NCBI GenBank assembly: GCA_047602185.1
Contig: JASGHY010000001.1
Span: 5,332,001 to 5,396,000 of the forward strand
DNA length: 64,000 nucleotides
Reading direction: 5' to 3'
Source of the DNA: PMP191F sp047602185
GTDB taxonomy: Bacteria; Bacteroidota; Bacteroidia; Chitinophagales; Chitinophagaceae
The notes beneath the pieces are model-generated. The model ran no database searches, was not told the DNA's origin, and saw only the letters and a program-made list of their open reading frames with translations. The position numbers were made by a program, and so were the translations under genes. Below, in pieces: positions 36,050 through 45,450 of the stretch; the stretch's first letter is position 1, and each line of letters opens with the position of its first letter.

Positions 36050-37453
36050 ATGAAAACTACGATGTTAAAAACAATCACAGAGCCAGCCAGGGAAGTTGCA
36101 GTGAGAAAAGAAACTGACGTACTGGTGATTGGCGGAGGACCTTCAGGCATCATGGCTGCATTGGCAGCAGCAGAGGATGGATTAAATGTAATGCTGATAG
36201 AGAGCCGCAGCTTTGTGGGCGGTAATATGACTATCGGTCTTCCCATACTCGGCTTCCTTGGTCAGAAAGGGAACCAGATCATTAAAGGCCTTCCGCAAAA
36301 GTTAATTGACAGGCTGAAAGCTGTGCAGGCAAGCAGTGAACATCGTCCCTGCCCGTTGCATATGAGCCTGACATTGGTAGAGCCGGAAGCTGTAAAGACA
36401 GTAGCGTTGCAAATGCTTGTTGAAAGCAACGTAGATGTATTGTTCTATGCTTTTTGTGCCGGCGTAGTAATGGATGGCGATGAACTGAAAGGTGTGATCA
36501 TTGAAAGCAAAGCAGGGCGTGAGGCAATAATGGCTAAAACTATTATTGATTGCAGCGGTGATGCTGATGTAGCTTATCGTGCAGGAGTGCCTTGTGAATA
36601 TGGAAACGAACATGGTGGTGTTCAGCCTCCAACTTTGATGTTCTGCCTGGGGGGAGTGGATACCGAAAAGCTCCGCACCAGTGTAGCAGAAGAACCCAGA
36701 ACATATCTCACTGATTTTATTCCTGCTGAATATTTTGGTCAGAACAACCAGTTTGTACTGGTAGGAATGCGCAACCTGGTAAAAAAAGCGCAGGACGCAG
36801 GATTGACATTGACCACAGAACGTACGATCCTTATCACCGGTTTACGCAAAGGCGAGGTATGGGTGAACATGACCCGTGTAAACGGTGTGAATGGCACTGA
36901 TCCCGGAAGTCTTACTTATGGAGAAATAGAAGGCAGACACCAGATCAATGATATTCAGAAATACCTCATTGAATATGTGCCGGGATTTGAGAATGCTTAT
37001 TTCTTAAAAACAGCTCCTTTTCTTGGCATCAGGGAAACAAGGCGTATAGAAGGTCATTATACCATGACCAGGGACGATATTATGACCTGCCGTCATTTTG
37101 ATGATGCAATAGCTGTCGCCAGTTATCCATTAGATATCCATCACCCGCAAGGCGGTGGTTGTACCCTTGAATGGTGTGGCGACTGTTATGATATTCCCTA
37201 CCGCTCATTGATCCCGCAAAAAGTTAAGAACCTCATTGTAGCAGGGCGCTGTATTTCAACAACGCATGAGGCCATGTCTGCTATCCGTGTAATGGCCCCT
37301 TGTATGGCAATGGGCGAAGCTGCAGGGCGTGCGGCCAAAATAGCAGTAAGACAAGGAATACAACCGGCAGATGTAGATGTGAAACAGTTGCAACAGGAGC
37401 TTTTACAGCAGGGAGCTTACCTGCGCATACCCAAAGAAGAGCTGGCATCATAA
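36050..37453 (+). CDS. FAD-dependent oxidoreductase (FAD_oxidored/DUF12831-like)
   Basis: The 467-residue flavoprotein has the dinucleotide-binding motif VLVIGGGPSGIMAALAAA near residue 25 and the family stretch ESRSFVGGNMTIGLPILGF. The second half has LGIRETRRIEGHYTMT, a set of His/Cys residues (YPLDIHHPQGGG, LEWCGDCYDIPYRSL) and a C-terminal FAD segment (VAGRCISTTHEAMSAIRVM). These enzymes are common in Sus-like loci and probably oxidise a sugar or sugar acid. The start directly abuts the preceding MFS stop, showing translational coupling. No signal peptide is evident, so a cytoplasmic location is expected. Confidence 0.9.
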   Translation: MKTTMLKTITEPAREVAVRKETDVLVIGGGPSGIMAALAAAEDGLNVMLIESRSFVGGNMTIGLPILGFLGQKGNQIIKGLPQKLIDRLKAVQASSEHRPCPLHMSLTLVEPEAVKTVALQMLVESNVDVLFYAFCAGVVMDGDELKGVIIESKAGREAIMAKTIIDCSGDADVAYRAGVPCEYGNEHGGVQPPTLMFCLGGVDTEKLRTSVAEEPRTYLTDFIPAEYFGQNNQFVLVGMRNLVKKAQDAGLTLTTERTILITGLRKGEVWVNMTRVNGVNGTDPGSLTYGEIEGRHQINDIQKYLIEYVPGFENAYFLKTAPFLGIRETRRIEGHYTMTRDDIMTCRHFDDAIAVASYPLDIHHPQGGGCTLEWCGDCYDIPYRSLIPQKVKNLIVAGRCISTTHEAMSAIRVMAPCMAMGEAAGRAAKIAVRQGIQPADVDVKQLQQELLQQGAYLRIPKEELAS

Positions 37454-37475
37454 AAAATTAACTAATTCAGATAAC

Positions 37476-38393
37476 ATGTCATCCGGAAGAAGAAGTTTTT
37501 TAAAGGGCATCAGCGCCGCTGCATTGCTGCCTGTATTACCTGCTTTTGGCAGAGAAACAGAAGCTCCGCCTGCCAGGACTGGTTCGCACCGCATCATGAC
37601 CTGTAATATCCGCGTAGCGCTTGATGAAGATGAGGCAAAGGGGCTGGGTTGGTCTGCAAGAAAAGACATCTGTCTTAAGATTATTAAAGACAAAAAACCA
37701 GACATCGTTGGTTTTCAGGAAGTGCTGAAAGTGCAGGCAGATGATATCAGGAAGTATTTCCCTTCTTATCACTTATTTGGTTTTGATGGTCCGGAAATGG
37801 ACCCGCACCCAACAGGATATTATGGTATTGCCAAGAATCCGATCCTTTTTTCCAAAGACCGTTATGAACTGCTTACAGGTGGTACTTACTGGCTTTCAGA
37901 AACACCATTAGTGGCAGGCAGTAAATCGTGGGATACAGCCAGGGCAAGACATGCAAACTGGGTACGCCTGAAAGAGAAAAAGACCGGGAAAGAACTAAGG
38001 ATCGTAAACCTGCACCTGGACCATATTTCTGCTGAAGCAAAAATTCAGCAGGCAAAAATGGTGGTAGAAGAAAGTGCACAATACCAGCAGGATTATATAC
38101 AACTGCTCACCGGAGATTTTAACAGCAAATACGATAGCAAGGTATTGGAATCTGTTCGTAATAGTGGTTGGAAAGATTGCTATGAAACTATTTATGGAGA
38201 AAAGGAAGCTGGGTTTACCGTTCACGAATTCCAGGGAATGAATTATGATAAAGGCCCTTCAAAGGGAAGGATCGACTTTGTCTGGTACAAAGGACCTGTA
38301 AAACCCGTAGAAGCTGCTATTGTGAGAGATGCTGTAAACGGGAAGTACCCCAGTGATCACTTCTTTTTACAGGCAGATGTTATCATCGACTAA
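37476..38393 (+). CDS. Exported endonuclease/exonuclease/phosphatase-family hydrolase
   Basis: This 305-residue metallohydrolase is of the EEP superfamily, probably a phosphodiesterase or phosphatase. The N-terminus has a twin-arginine-like signal (GRRSFLKGISAAALLPVLPAFG), so it acts outside the cytoplasm. Catalytic elements are visible in order: TCNIRV (Asn), DIVGFQEVLK (Glu), LTGDFNSKYD (Asp-Asn) and the terminal SDHFFLQAD (Asp-His). DNase, sphingomyelinase and inositol-phosphatase-like members exist. In a nutrient locus with GDPD and another phosphoesterase, a role in opening a phosphate ester or diester outside the cell is the most economical reading. Confidence 0.9.
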   Translation: MSSGRRSFLKGISAAALLPVLPAFGRETEAPPARTGSHRIMTCNIRVALDEDEAKGLGWSARKDICLKIIKDKKPDIVGFQEVLKVQADDIRKYFPSYHLFGFDGPEMDPHPTGYYGIAKNPILFSKDRYELLTGGTYWLSETPLVAGSKSWDTARARHANWVRLKEKKTGKELRIVNLHLDHISAEAKIQQAKMVVEESAQYQQDYIQLLTGDFNSKYDSKVLESVRNSGWKDCYETIYGEKEAGFTVHEFQGMNYDKGPSKGRIDFVWYKGPVKPVEAAIVRDAVNGKYPSDHFFLQADVIID

Positions 38394-38405
38394 AAAGTAT
38401 TACAA

Positions 38406-39515
38406 ATGAAAAAAGGAATTTTTGCTTGCATACTCTTGCTTCTACTGAAAACAACGGTTTCTTTTTCGCAGGAAAGTTATCAGAAACCTGCGCTGGAGCA
38501 GAAAGCTTCATGGACACTCATCATGGTGCCCGATCTGCAGAACTATGTAAAATGGCAAAGGAACCAGCCATTGGTAGATCTTATGATGGCATGGATTGTG
38601 GACAATATTGATACGCTGAATATTAAGATGGTAATGGGAATGGGAGATCTTGTAGAGAACGATGGAAAGATCACCAATGATTACGATGGAGATCAGACCT
38701 CAAAAAGCCAGTGGGAATATGTATCCAAAGCCCTGGGCAAGCTGGATGGAAAAGTTCCTTATATCGCCGCAACGGGTAATCACGATTACAGCATTGACAG
38801 GCAGGGCAACCGTACCTCATCTTACAGCCGCTTCTTTACCACCGAAAAGAATTACCTGAACCAAAAGTTCCTCGTTCAGAATACAAGAGATATGCAGGGG
38901 CAGCCAACGCTGGAAAATTCGGCCTATGAAATAAAAGGATTGAATGGAAAGGACTACCTGTTTATGACAGTAGAGTTTGGTCCCAGGGATACCGTGCTTA
39001 CATGGGCAAAGAACGTAGCAGCCCTGCCACAATATAAAGATCACCGCGTGATATTGAGTACACATGAGTTTCTTGATGCAAAGGATAAACGTACTACGGG
39101 TGCTATAAACTGGATCTGGTGGGAGCCGTACAACGTAAACAATATGATCCAGAAGTCACCACGGATCAACCTGCCTGATGCGAATAATGGTCAGCAGATC
39201 TGGGAAAAAACAGTGCAACCCTCTTCAAATATAGAACTGGTATTGTGTGGTCATATTTCAGGCGAAGGATACAGAAAGGATAAGAATGGTGCAGGTAAAA
39301 CTGTTCATCAGATCTTATTCGATTCGCAAACAATGGGTGGCGGACATCGCGATGGAAACGGTGGCGATGGCTGGCTGCGCATACTGGAATTTTTCCCTGA
39401 TGGAAAAACAGTGAAAGTAAGAACATTCTCTCCGCTGTTTGGCATATCTCCTACCACACAGCAGTTCGCCTGGAAAAAAGATGCCAGGAATGAATACACG
39501 ATCAGGTTTGATTAG
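38406..39515 (+). CDS. Exported calcineurin-like metallophosphoesterase (variant motifs)
   Basis: The 369-residue secreted protein (signal MKKGIFACILLLLLKTTVSFSQ) has the metallophosphoesterase fold. GMGDLVENDG, ATGNHDYSID and LSTHEFLD are present. The first motif is VPDLQNY, with Gln in place of the usual His of DxH, and the last is CGHISGEG in place of GHxH, so metal binding at site one may differ. It is probably a phosphodiesterase or phosphatase. It lies 12 bp after the EEP gene and is cotranscribed with it. Substrate unknown. Confidence 0.88.
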   Translation: MKKGIFACILLLLLKTTVSFSQESYQKPALEQKASWTLIMVPDLQNYVKWQRNQPLVDLMMAWIVDNIDTLNIKMVMGMGDLVENDGKITNDYDGDQTSKSQWEYVSKALGKLDGKVPYIAATGNHDYSIDRQGNRTSSYSRFFTTEKNYLNQKFLVQNTRDMQGQPTLENSAYEIKGLNGKDYLFMTVEFGPRDTVLTWAKNVAALPQYKDHRVILSTHEFLDAKDKRTTGAINWIWWEPYNVNNMIQKSPRINLPDANNGQQIWEKTVQPSSNIELVLCGHISGEGYRKDKNGAGKTVHQILFDSQTMGGGHRDGNGGDGWLRILEFFPDGKTVKVRTFSPLFGISPTTQQFAWKKDARNEYTIRFD

Positions 39516-39548
39516 GACCCGGTCCACGACGATTGCTTAACCATTGCT

Positions 39549-40826
39549 ATGAAAATAAACGAGCTCAACATTAAAAAACTGGGCATCCCTCCTGCGCTCA
39601 TATCCGGCTACCTGGGAATATTGATCTTTATGATGGGAGACGGAATGGAGCAGGGATGGCTAAGCCCTTACCTGATTGAAAGGGGAATGAGTATACAACA
39701 AAATGCTACGTTGTTTACAGCTTATGGAGTTACGATTGCCATTGCTTCCTGGTTTTCGGGTGTGATGGCGGAATCATTTACTCCTAAGAAAACAATGCTC
39801 ATCGGTCTGCTGCTTTACCTGGCAGGTACGGCGGGCTTTATAGGCATTGGATTGAATAAACTCGACTTCTCTTCAATGCTGATCACTTATGCATTACGGG
39901 GATTTGGCTATCCGTTATTTGCTTATTCCTTCTTGGTATGGGTTTCATACGTTACACCTGCCGCCATGCTGGGACGTGCAGTAGGTTGGTTTTGGTTTGT
40001 GTTTACCGGCGGGCTGAATGTATTGGGTGCATTTTATTCCAGTTGGGCCATCCGTGAGCTGGGGCATATCCCTGCTTTATGGAGCGCTGTATTCTGGGTG
40101 TTGCTGGGGGCATTGTTTGCCCTGGTATTGAATAAAGCACCTTTCAGAAAAAATGAACAGGCACAGCAAAACAAATGGACGGAGTTGATAAAAGGGCTCA
40201 CCATTGTGCGCACCGAACCTAAGGTGGTCATAGGTGGAATAGTAAGAGTGATCAATACCACTGCACAATTTGCATTCCCTGTATTTCTGCCTACCTATAT
40301 GCAGGCGCATGGATTCAGCACTACTGAGTGGTTATACATCTGGGGCACCATCTTTACCAGCAATATCGTCTTTAACCTGGTCTTTGGTTTTGTGGGCGAC
40401 CGGCTTGGCTGGCGCCAGACCATTACCTGGTTTGGTGGTGTTGGTTGTGGCCTCACTACGTTACTGCTTTATTATATTCCTCAATATTCAGGTGGTAATT
40501 ACTGGCTGGTGATGCTGGCAGGCATTGCCTGGGGAGCTTGCCTGGCAGGTTATGTACCGCTTTCTGCATTAGTGCCCTCACTGGTAAAAAAAGACAAAGG
40601 CGCCGCTATGGCAATCCTGAACCTGGGCGCGGGCCTGCCGGTATTTGTAGGGCCGGCTATTGTTGGACTGTGCATTGGCAGCGCAGGTACAGAAGGAGTA
40701 ATGTGGATCCTGGCGATCCTCTATTTCATCAGTGCCATCTTAACCCGTTTTATCACCTTGCCTTCACCGGCTATTGATAATAAAAAAGGCATTACCGTTT
40801 CAGAGTCACCGGTATTGTCTTCATGA
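39549..40826 (+). CDS. MFS transporter of the RbtT/DalT/CsbX polyol-permease type
   Basis: This is a 425-residue inner-membrane carrier with about 12 helices. The opening MMGDGMEQGWLSPYLIERGMS and the following VTIAIASWFSGVMAESFTPKK are characteristic of the RbtT/DalT/CsbX group, whose studied members import ribitol and D-arabinitol. It is the second MFS gene in the operon, so the locus imports at least two small compounds, one likely acidic and one likely a polyol. The family call rests on recognised sequence pattern; substrate is inference. Confidence 0.85.
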   Translation: MKINELNIKKLGIPPALISGYLGILIFMMGDGMEQGWLSPYLIERGMSIQQNATLFTAYGVTIAIASWFSGVMAESFTPKKTMLIGLLLYLAGTAGFIGIGLNKLDFSSMLITYALRGFGYPLFAYSFLVWVSYVTPAAMLGRAVGWFWFVFTGGLNVLGAFYSSWAIRELGHIPALWSAVFWVLLGALFALVLNKAPFRKNEQAQQNKWTELIKGLTIVRTEPKVVIGGIVRVINTTAQFAFPVFLPTYMQAHGFSTTEWLYIWGTIFTSNIVFNLVFGFVGDRLGWRQTITWFGGVGCGLTTLLLYYIPQYSGGNYWLVMLAGIAWGACLAGYVPLSALVPSLVKKDKGAAMAILNLGAGLPVFVGPAIVGLCIGSAGTEGVMWILAILYFISAILTRFITLPSPAIDNKKGITVSESPVLSS

Positions 40827-40853
40827 AACTAAATGGAAATTGTTTAATCATCA

Positions 40854-41873
40854 ATGAGAAATATGAGAGTATTAGTAACTGCACCTTATCACGAGAAAGG
40901 TTTGTTTGATGTAAAGCAGGACCTGGGAGAAGTAATTTATCGTCCGTGGAAACAAAACGGACGTGCCTATAATGAAGAAGAGTTAATGGCCCTGTTGTAC
41001 GAAACAGAAGCAGAGGCCCTCATTACTGAACATGACCATGTAACAGAAAAAGTGATCAATGCGAATGCACACCTGCAGTTTATTGGTGTGTGCAGGGGTA
41101 CCCCGTCTAATGTATCCCTGGCAACCGCATCGAAGCACGGCATTCCCGTTTTTTACACACCGGCCCGTAATGCACAGGCTGTAGCGGAAATGTTTATTTC
41201 GAATGTAATTGCCTTTATGCGTAAAACCCTGCCAGCTATCGACTGGTTGCGTGGGCGCAACTGGAGTGCCGGTGCACATACATCTTATCTGGAGTTTAAA
41301 GGGAATGAACTGGCAGGTAAAAAAATCGGGATGGTGGGCTTTGGTGCTATCGGGCAACTGATTGCAAAGCTGGTAGAAAATTATCCGTGCAATATTGCTT
41401 ACTATGATCCTTATGTAAATGCAGCTGCTTTTCCGTCATATCATCAACTGAGCCTGGAAGAGCTTTTTTCTACCTGTGATATTGTGTCGGTGCATTTACC
41501 TGTAACAGCAGAGACAAAGGGTATGATCGATCACCGCTATTTTGAACTGATGAAATCGAACGCCATTTTTGTGAACACTGCAAGAGCTGTAGTTGTAAAC
41601 AGGAATGATATGTACAGCGTGTTATCGCAAAATAAGATCAATGGGGCCATCCTCGACGTGTTTGATAACGAACCCCCGGATGAACTGGATTATAAAATAA
41701 TCGATCTGCCCAATGTATTGCCAACACCGCATATAGCAGGTGCTACGCACGAGGTAGAAGATCATCATGTACGTATTCTGAACGAGGTGCTGGTAGAGTG
41801 GTTTGTACATGGCAAACACAGTGCAGACAGACTGGCGAATAAGGAAATATTATCATCATATCTTCAACGATAA
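40854..41873 (+). CDS. D-isomer-specific 2-hydroxyacid dehydrogenase
   Basis: The 339-residue NAD(P)-dependent enzyme is of the SerA/formate-dehydrogenase superfamily. The cofactor motif is KIGMVGFGAIGQLIAKLVE. Catalytic Arg, Glu and His are in FVNTARAVVVNR, DVFDNEPPDEL and PTPHIAGATHEV. It probably oxidises a 2-hydroxyacid or reduces a 2-ketoacid derived from the imported substrate. The same dehydrogenase type next to FGGY kinases is a recurrent arrangement in sugar-acid and polyol loci. It lies between the polyol permease and the first kinase and is followed by a 75-bp gap. A second ATG three codons in is possible. Confidence 0.92.
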   Translation: MRNMRVLVTAPYHEKGLFDVKQDLGEVIYRPWKQNGRAYNEEELMALLYETEAEALITEHDHVTEKVINANAHLQFIGVCRGTPSNVSLATASKHGIPVFYTPARNAQAVAEMFISNVIAFMRKTLPAIDWLRGRNWSAGAHTSYLEFKGNELAGKKIGMVGFGAIGQLIAKLVENYPCNIAYYDPYVNAAAFPSYHQLSLEELFSTCDIVSVHLPVTAETKGMIDHRYFELMKSNAIFVNTARAVVVNRNDMYSVLSQNKINGAILDVFDNEPPDELDYKIIDLPNVLPTPHIAGATHEVEDHHVRILNEVLVEWFVHGKHSADRLANKEILSSYLQR

Positions 41874-41948
41874 ATTATAAGGGATGAAACGGAGCAGGAG
41901 AATTTGGGCTGAGTTCCATCCCACCATTAAAAACATAAAGCTAAACGG

Positions 41949-43403
41949 ATGAAACAACAGGAGGCATACCTGGTGCTTGATATTGGAACAGGTAATGTGC
42001 GTTCAGCTATTATAACCCCATCGGGTGAAATACTGGGTGTGGCAAGAGCAGATATCCGTTACTATCGTGATGAGCTTTACCCTGATTCCATTTATTTCAA
42101 ACCGGATGAACTTTGGCAGCAGCTCGGGGAGTTGACCAGTGAGGCGCTGAAACAGGCAGGTACGGTACATATCAAAGCGGCCACTACCACCAGTCAGCGG
42201 GAAGGAATTGTATTGATCGATCAGTCCGGCAAAGCTGTTATTGGGCTACCTAATATTGATCACCGTGGACGCGAGTGGGAAGAAACCTATCCGGATAAAA
42301 GCAGGATCTATCAACTAACAGGTCGTTATCCTACTTCTTTATTTTCAGCCTATAAATTGATAGGAATACGGGAAAAGAGAAAGGATACCTGGAACGAACT
42401 TTCTTTTTTTCTCAGCATAAGCGATTGGGCTGCCTGGGAGTTGAGCGGGGTAGCTTTGTATGAACATTCACAGGCATCAGAAACATTGCTGTATGATGTA
42501 GCAGCAGGTAACTGGAGTGAAGAGCTTTGTGCATTGTTCGGCATTTCACAGAAGCTGTTGCCATCGCTTTCGCAATCGGGCAGTATAGCTGGAGCCATAA
42601 AGAAAAGTATTGCTGGATCATGGGGATTAAGCGCAGATGCTTTAGTGGTTACAGGAGGGGGCGATACGCAAATGGCTATTAAAAGTACCTGTCCTTCAGT
42701 AGGTGATGTGGTAATAGTATCCGGCACTACTACGCCGGTAGTAAAGCTGGAAGGAAACTATATTACTGATAAACAGGAAAGAACCTGGACAAGCAGGGAT
42801 ATTATTAAAGACCGTTTTGTATTTGAAGCGAATGCGGGTGTTACGGGCTTGAATTATCAACGCTTGAAAGAAGTGTTTTATCCCAATGAAGGGTACGATG
42901 TTATAGAACGCGAGCTGGCAGAGAATGCCGACAAACAATGTGTGGCCTCCCTGGGGTCATTGATTGCGGGTGAAACAAAGCCGGTGATCCGGGGCGGGTT
43001 TATTTTCCCTGTACCGGTATCACATGAGCTAAGCCGTAGCAGTTTTGTGTGGGCTACCCTCATGGATATTGCATTTTCCATTGCGGAAAATTATAAAGTA
43101 CTGGCAGAAGTGTCTGGCCATGATGCCGGGTACATCTGGGCCTGTGGCGGTGGATTGCAGAGCCTCACCTTGCGTAAACTGATCGCTGCTGTTATAGGAA
43201 ATGAAGTAAGAGTGAGGAATGGGTTTGAACAGGCCTCTGTGATCGGTGCCGCACTGCTTTGTAATGAAGCACTGGGTGTTGCTGTTGAAAGAGAGCAGAC
43301 TATCCCTGGAGGTTCGGTGGCTACTGGTGGGGATGCGGTGATGTATAAAGCATTTTATGAACAATGGAAAGCGATAAGAGAACAGTGCAGGGCTGTTAGT
43401 TAA
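41949..43403 (+). CDS. FGGY-family carbohydrate kinase, LsrK-like
   Basis: This 484-residue sugar kinase starts with the phosphate-1 motif LVLDIGTGNVRSAII and later has TGGGDTQMAIK, VIVSGTTTPVV and WACGGGLQSL of the FGGY fold. The segment TTSQREGIVLID and SISDWAAWELSG resemble the autoinducer-2 kinase LsrK more than xylulokinase, but the similarity is partial. It would phosphorylate a linear sugar, polyol or related compound, and the product could be the signal for the DeoR repressor. It is followed after 3 bp by a second FGGY kinase, an unusual tandem. Confidence 0.9.
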   Translation: MKQQEAYLVLDIGTGNVRSAIITPSGEILGVARADIRYYRDELYPDSIYFKPDELWQQLGELTSEALKQAGTVHIKAATTTSQREGIVLIDQSGKAVIGLPNIDHRGREWEETYPDKSRIYQLTGRYPTSLFSAYKLIGIREKRKDTWNELSFFLSISDWAAWELSGVALYEHSQASETLLYDVAAGNWSEELCALFGISQKLLPSLSQSGSIAGAIKKSIAGSWGLSADALVVTGGGDTQMAIKSTCPSVGDVVIVSGTTTPVVKLEGNYITDKQERTWTSRDIIKDRFVFEANAGVTGLNYQRLKEVFYPNEGYDVIERELAENADKQCVASLGSLIAGETKPVIRGGFIFPVPVSHELSRSSFVWATLMDIAFSIAENYKVLAEVSGHDAGYIWACGGGLQSLTLRKLIAAVIGNEVRVRNGFEQASVIGAALLCNEALGVAVEREQTIPGGSVATGGDAVMYKAFYEQWKAIREQCRAVS

Positions 43404-43406
43404 ACT

Positions 43407-44849
43407 ATGAGTAAAGCTTATTTTATTGGAATTGATATTGGTACCCAGGGCGCAAGAGTGGTATTGCTGGATGAGATCGGTCTGCAACTGGGTGCAAAAG
43501 AAGAAGTATTTCTGCTAAGTGAGCGTTCACGGGAGGAGCAATCGCCCGATCTGTGGTGGAATTGTTGCTCCAGGCTGATCCCGGCACTGATAAAAGAGGT
43601 GGGATCACAAATTGAAACAGGTAAGATAAAAGCGGTTGCTGTTACTTCTACCTCGGGCACTGTTATTCCTTTAGATAGAAATTATAATGCGCTACATCCT
43701 GCTATTATGTACAGTGATCCGCGGTCCGGACAGGAAGCAGCTTTCTGTAAGGCAATAGCAGTGAAAGAAATAAAGGAGGGCTATACCGCATTTAATGCAT
43801 CCAGTGGTTTGCCCAAAATGCGATGGTTCCTTAACCTGTATCCGGATAGCGCCTCGCAGTTGTATAAGTTTATTCATGCAGCAGATTTTATCACGGGAAG
43901 ACTATGTGGCGGGTATGGTGTAACTGATTATACCAATGCTATGAAGTCGGGCTATGATATTTATCAATACCAATGGCCGGAATATATTTCAGAACAAATA
44001 GGTGTTCGCAAAGAATGGTTGCAGGAAGTAAGACCTTCCGGAGAACCTTTGGGAACCCTTAGGCCTGAGTTATCTGCTCAATGGGGACTTCCGGGCGGGA
44101 TAATAGTAACCACCGGTGTAACGGATGGTTGTGCTTCACAGATAGCATCGGGTGCGGTAAGTCCGGGTCAGTGGAATACGACTATTGGTACCACGCTGGT
44201 AATAAAGGGAGTTACCACGCAGGCTGTAACAGATCCTACCGGAGCTATTTATAATCACCGTCACCCAACGGGTTACTGGATGCCAGGCGGTGCCAGTAAT
44301 ACCGGCGCTGATTGGGTCAGCAGGTTATTTGCAGGGCATGATCTGCAGGAGCTGGATAAGCAAGCTGCTACGAGGTTGCCGGCAGCAACTTTGGCATGGC
44401 CCCTGATGCAGCAGGGTGAACGATTCCCATTTATTGCACCACAGGCTGTTGGCTTTTGGCCCGAAGATGATATTGTAGAAAAATTCACGGCCTGTATGGA
44501 AGGCGTGGCTTTTATAGAGCGATATGCCTATGACAGCATCGCGGCATTATCTGGCGAAAAAATACAACAGGTGTTTTCTGCCGGTGGAGGCAGTAATAGT
44601 GATACCTGGTTACGGATCAGGAGTAGTGTTCTTAATATACCGGTATGTAAAATGAAAAATGTGTCAGGTGCAGCTGGTGCGGCTGTATTGGCTGCGTCCC
44701 GTAGCTATTATTCATCTTTGCAGGAAGCTGCTGCGGCAATGGTAACACCAGAGCTAACTGTGCGACCGGAACAACCTCTTGTAAAAGCCTACGGGCAGAA
44801 GTACAAATTATTCATTGAAGAATTGAAAGCAAGAAAAATATTGAACTAG
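43407..44849 (+). CDS. FGGY-family carbohydrate kinase, second copy (xylulokinase-like)
   Basis: The 480-residue kinase has FIGIDIGTQGARVVLLDE, AVTSTSGTVIPLD, VTTGVTDGCASQIASG, TTIGTTLVIKG and the C-terminal ATP motif FSAGGGSNSDTWLRIRSSV. It is clearly a different subfamily from the kinase just upstream, so the pair probably acts on two substrates or forms a hetero-complex. The spacing is 3 bp to the first kinase and 1 bp to the histidine phosphatase, so all three are coupled. Substrate not assignable from sequence; pentuloses and tetritols are typical for the family. Confidence 0.9.
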   Translation: MSKAYFIGIDIGTQGARVVLLDEIGLQLGAKEEVFLLSERSREEQSPDLWWNCCSRLIPALIKEVGSQIETGKIKAVAVTSTSGTVIPLDRNYNALHPAIMYSDPRSGQEAAFCKAIAVKEIKEGYTAFNASSGLPKMRWFLNLYPDSASQLYKFIHAADFITGRLCGGYGVTDYTNAMKSGYDIYQYQWPEYISEQIGVRKEWLQEVRPSGEPLGTLRPELSAQWGLPGGIIVTTGVTDGCASQIASGAVSPGQWNTTIGTTLVIKGVTTQAVTDPTGAIYNHRHPTGYWMPGGASNTGADWVSRLFAGHDLQELDKQAATRLPAATLAWPLMQQGERFPFIAPQAVGFWPEDDIVEKFTACMEGVAFIERYAYDSIAALSGEKIQQVFSAGGGSNSDTWLRIRSSVLNIPVCKMKNVSGAAGAAVLAASRSYYSSLQEAAAAMVTPELTVRPEQPLVKAYGQKYKLFIEELKARKILN

Positions 44850-44850
44850 C

Positions 44851-45450
44851 ATGCTGAAGATATTTTTATTGAGACATGGCGAAACCGCATACAATGCTGA
44901 TAATAATCGTTACTGCGGACGTACTGATATTTCACTTACAGAAAAAGGAATAGGTCAGACTGAAGAAGTGAGGAGACAATTGGAAGGGATTGAATTTACT
45001 GCGGTATATTCCTCTCCATTACAACGCGCTTTTACTACAGCGTGCCTGGCTTCAGGAAAAGAAGCAATAAAAGATGACCGCTTAATTGAAGCAGACTTCG
45101 GTAACTGGGAAGGAAAAACAAAAGAAGAGTTCATCGCAGAAAATGAATCGCTGTGGCTCGACTGGATGAAGGACCCTGCTACCCACCGGGCAGGTGGTAC
45201 CGGTGAAACGGGTACTGAGATTGTAGAGAGAGTGGATGACTTTTTTCAAGCCCTGCAAAAAAAGTATTCAGCAGGTAATGTAATGGTGGTAGCGCACAAT
45301 GGCATTAACCGCCTGTATATGGCATATAAGTTAGGAATGCCTTTGAAAAATTATCGTCAGCTGGTACAGCAGAATTCCTCTATCACCTGCTTTACGCTCG
45401 ATGATAAAGGAATCCTGACGCTTGAATTATTGAATTCAAAACTCCGGTAA
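44851..45450 (+). CDS. Histidine phosphatase superfamily (phosphoglycerate-mutase-like)
   Basis: The 199-residue cytoplasmic phosphatase has the RHG motif FLLRHGETAYNADNNRYCG, LQRAFTTACLASG and the second catalytic histidine in VMVVAHNGINRLY. It resembles CobC/alpha-ribazole-phosphatase and sugar-phosphatase members more than glycolytic mutase. In this operon it may remove phosphate from a product of the FGGY kinases or limit sugar-phosphate build-up. Start 1 bp after the second kinase and stop abutting the GDPD start, so it is embedded in the operon. Confidence 0.9.
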   Translation: MLKIFLLRHGETAYNADNNRYCGRTDISLTEKGIGQTEEVRRQLEGIEFTAVYSSPLQRAFTTACLASGKEAIKDDRLIEADFGNWEGKTKEEFIAENESLWLDWMKDPATHRAGGTGETGTEIVERVDDFFQALQKKYSAGNVMVVAHNGINRLYMAYKLGMPLKNYRQLVQQNSSITCFTLDDKGILTLELLNSKLR

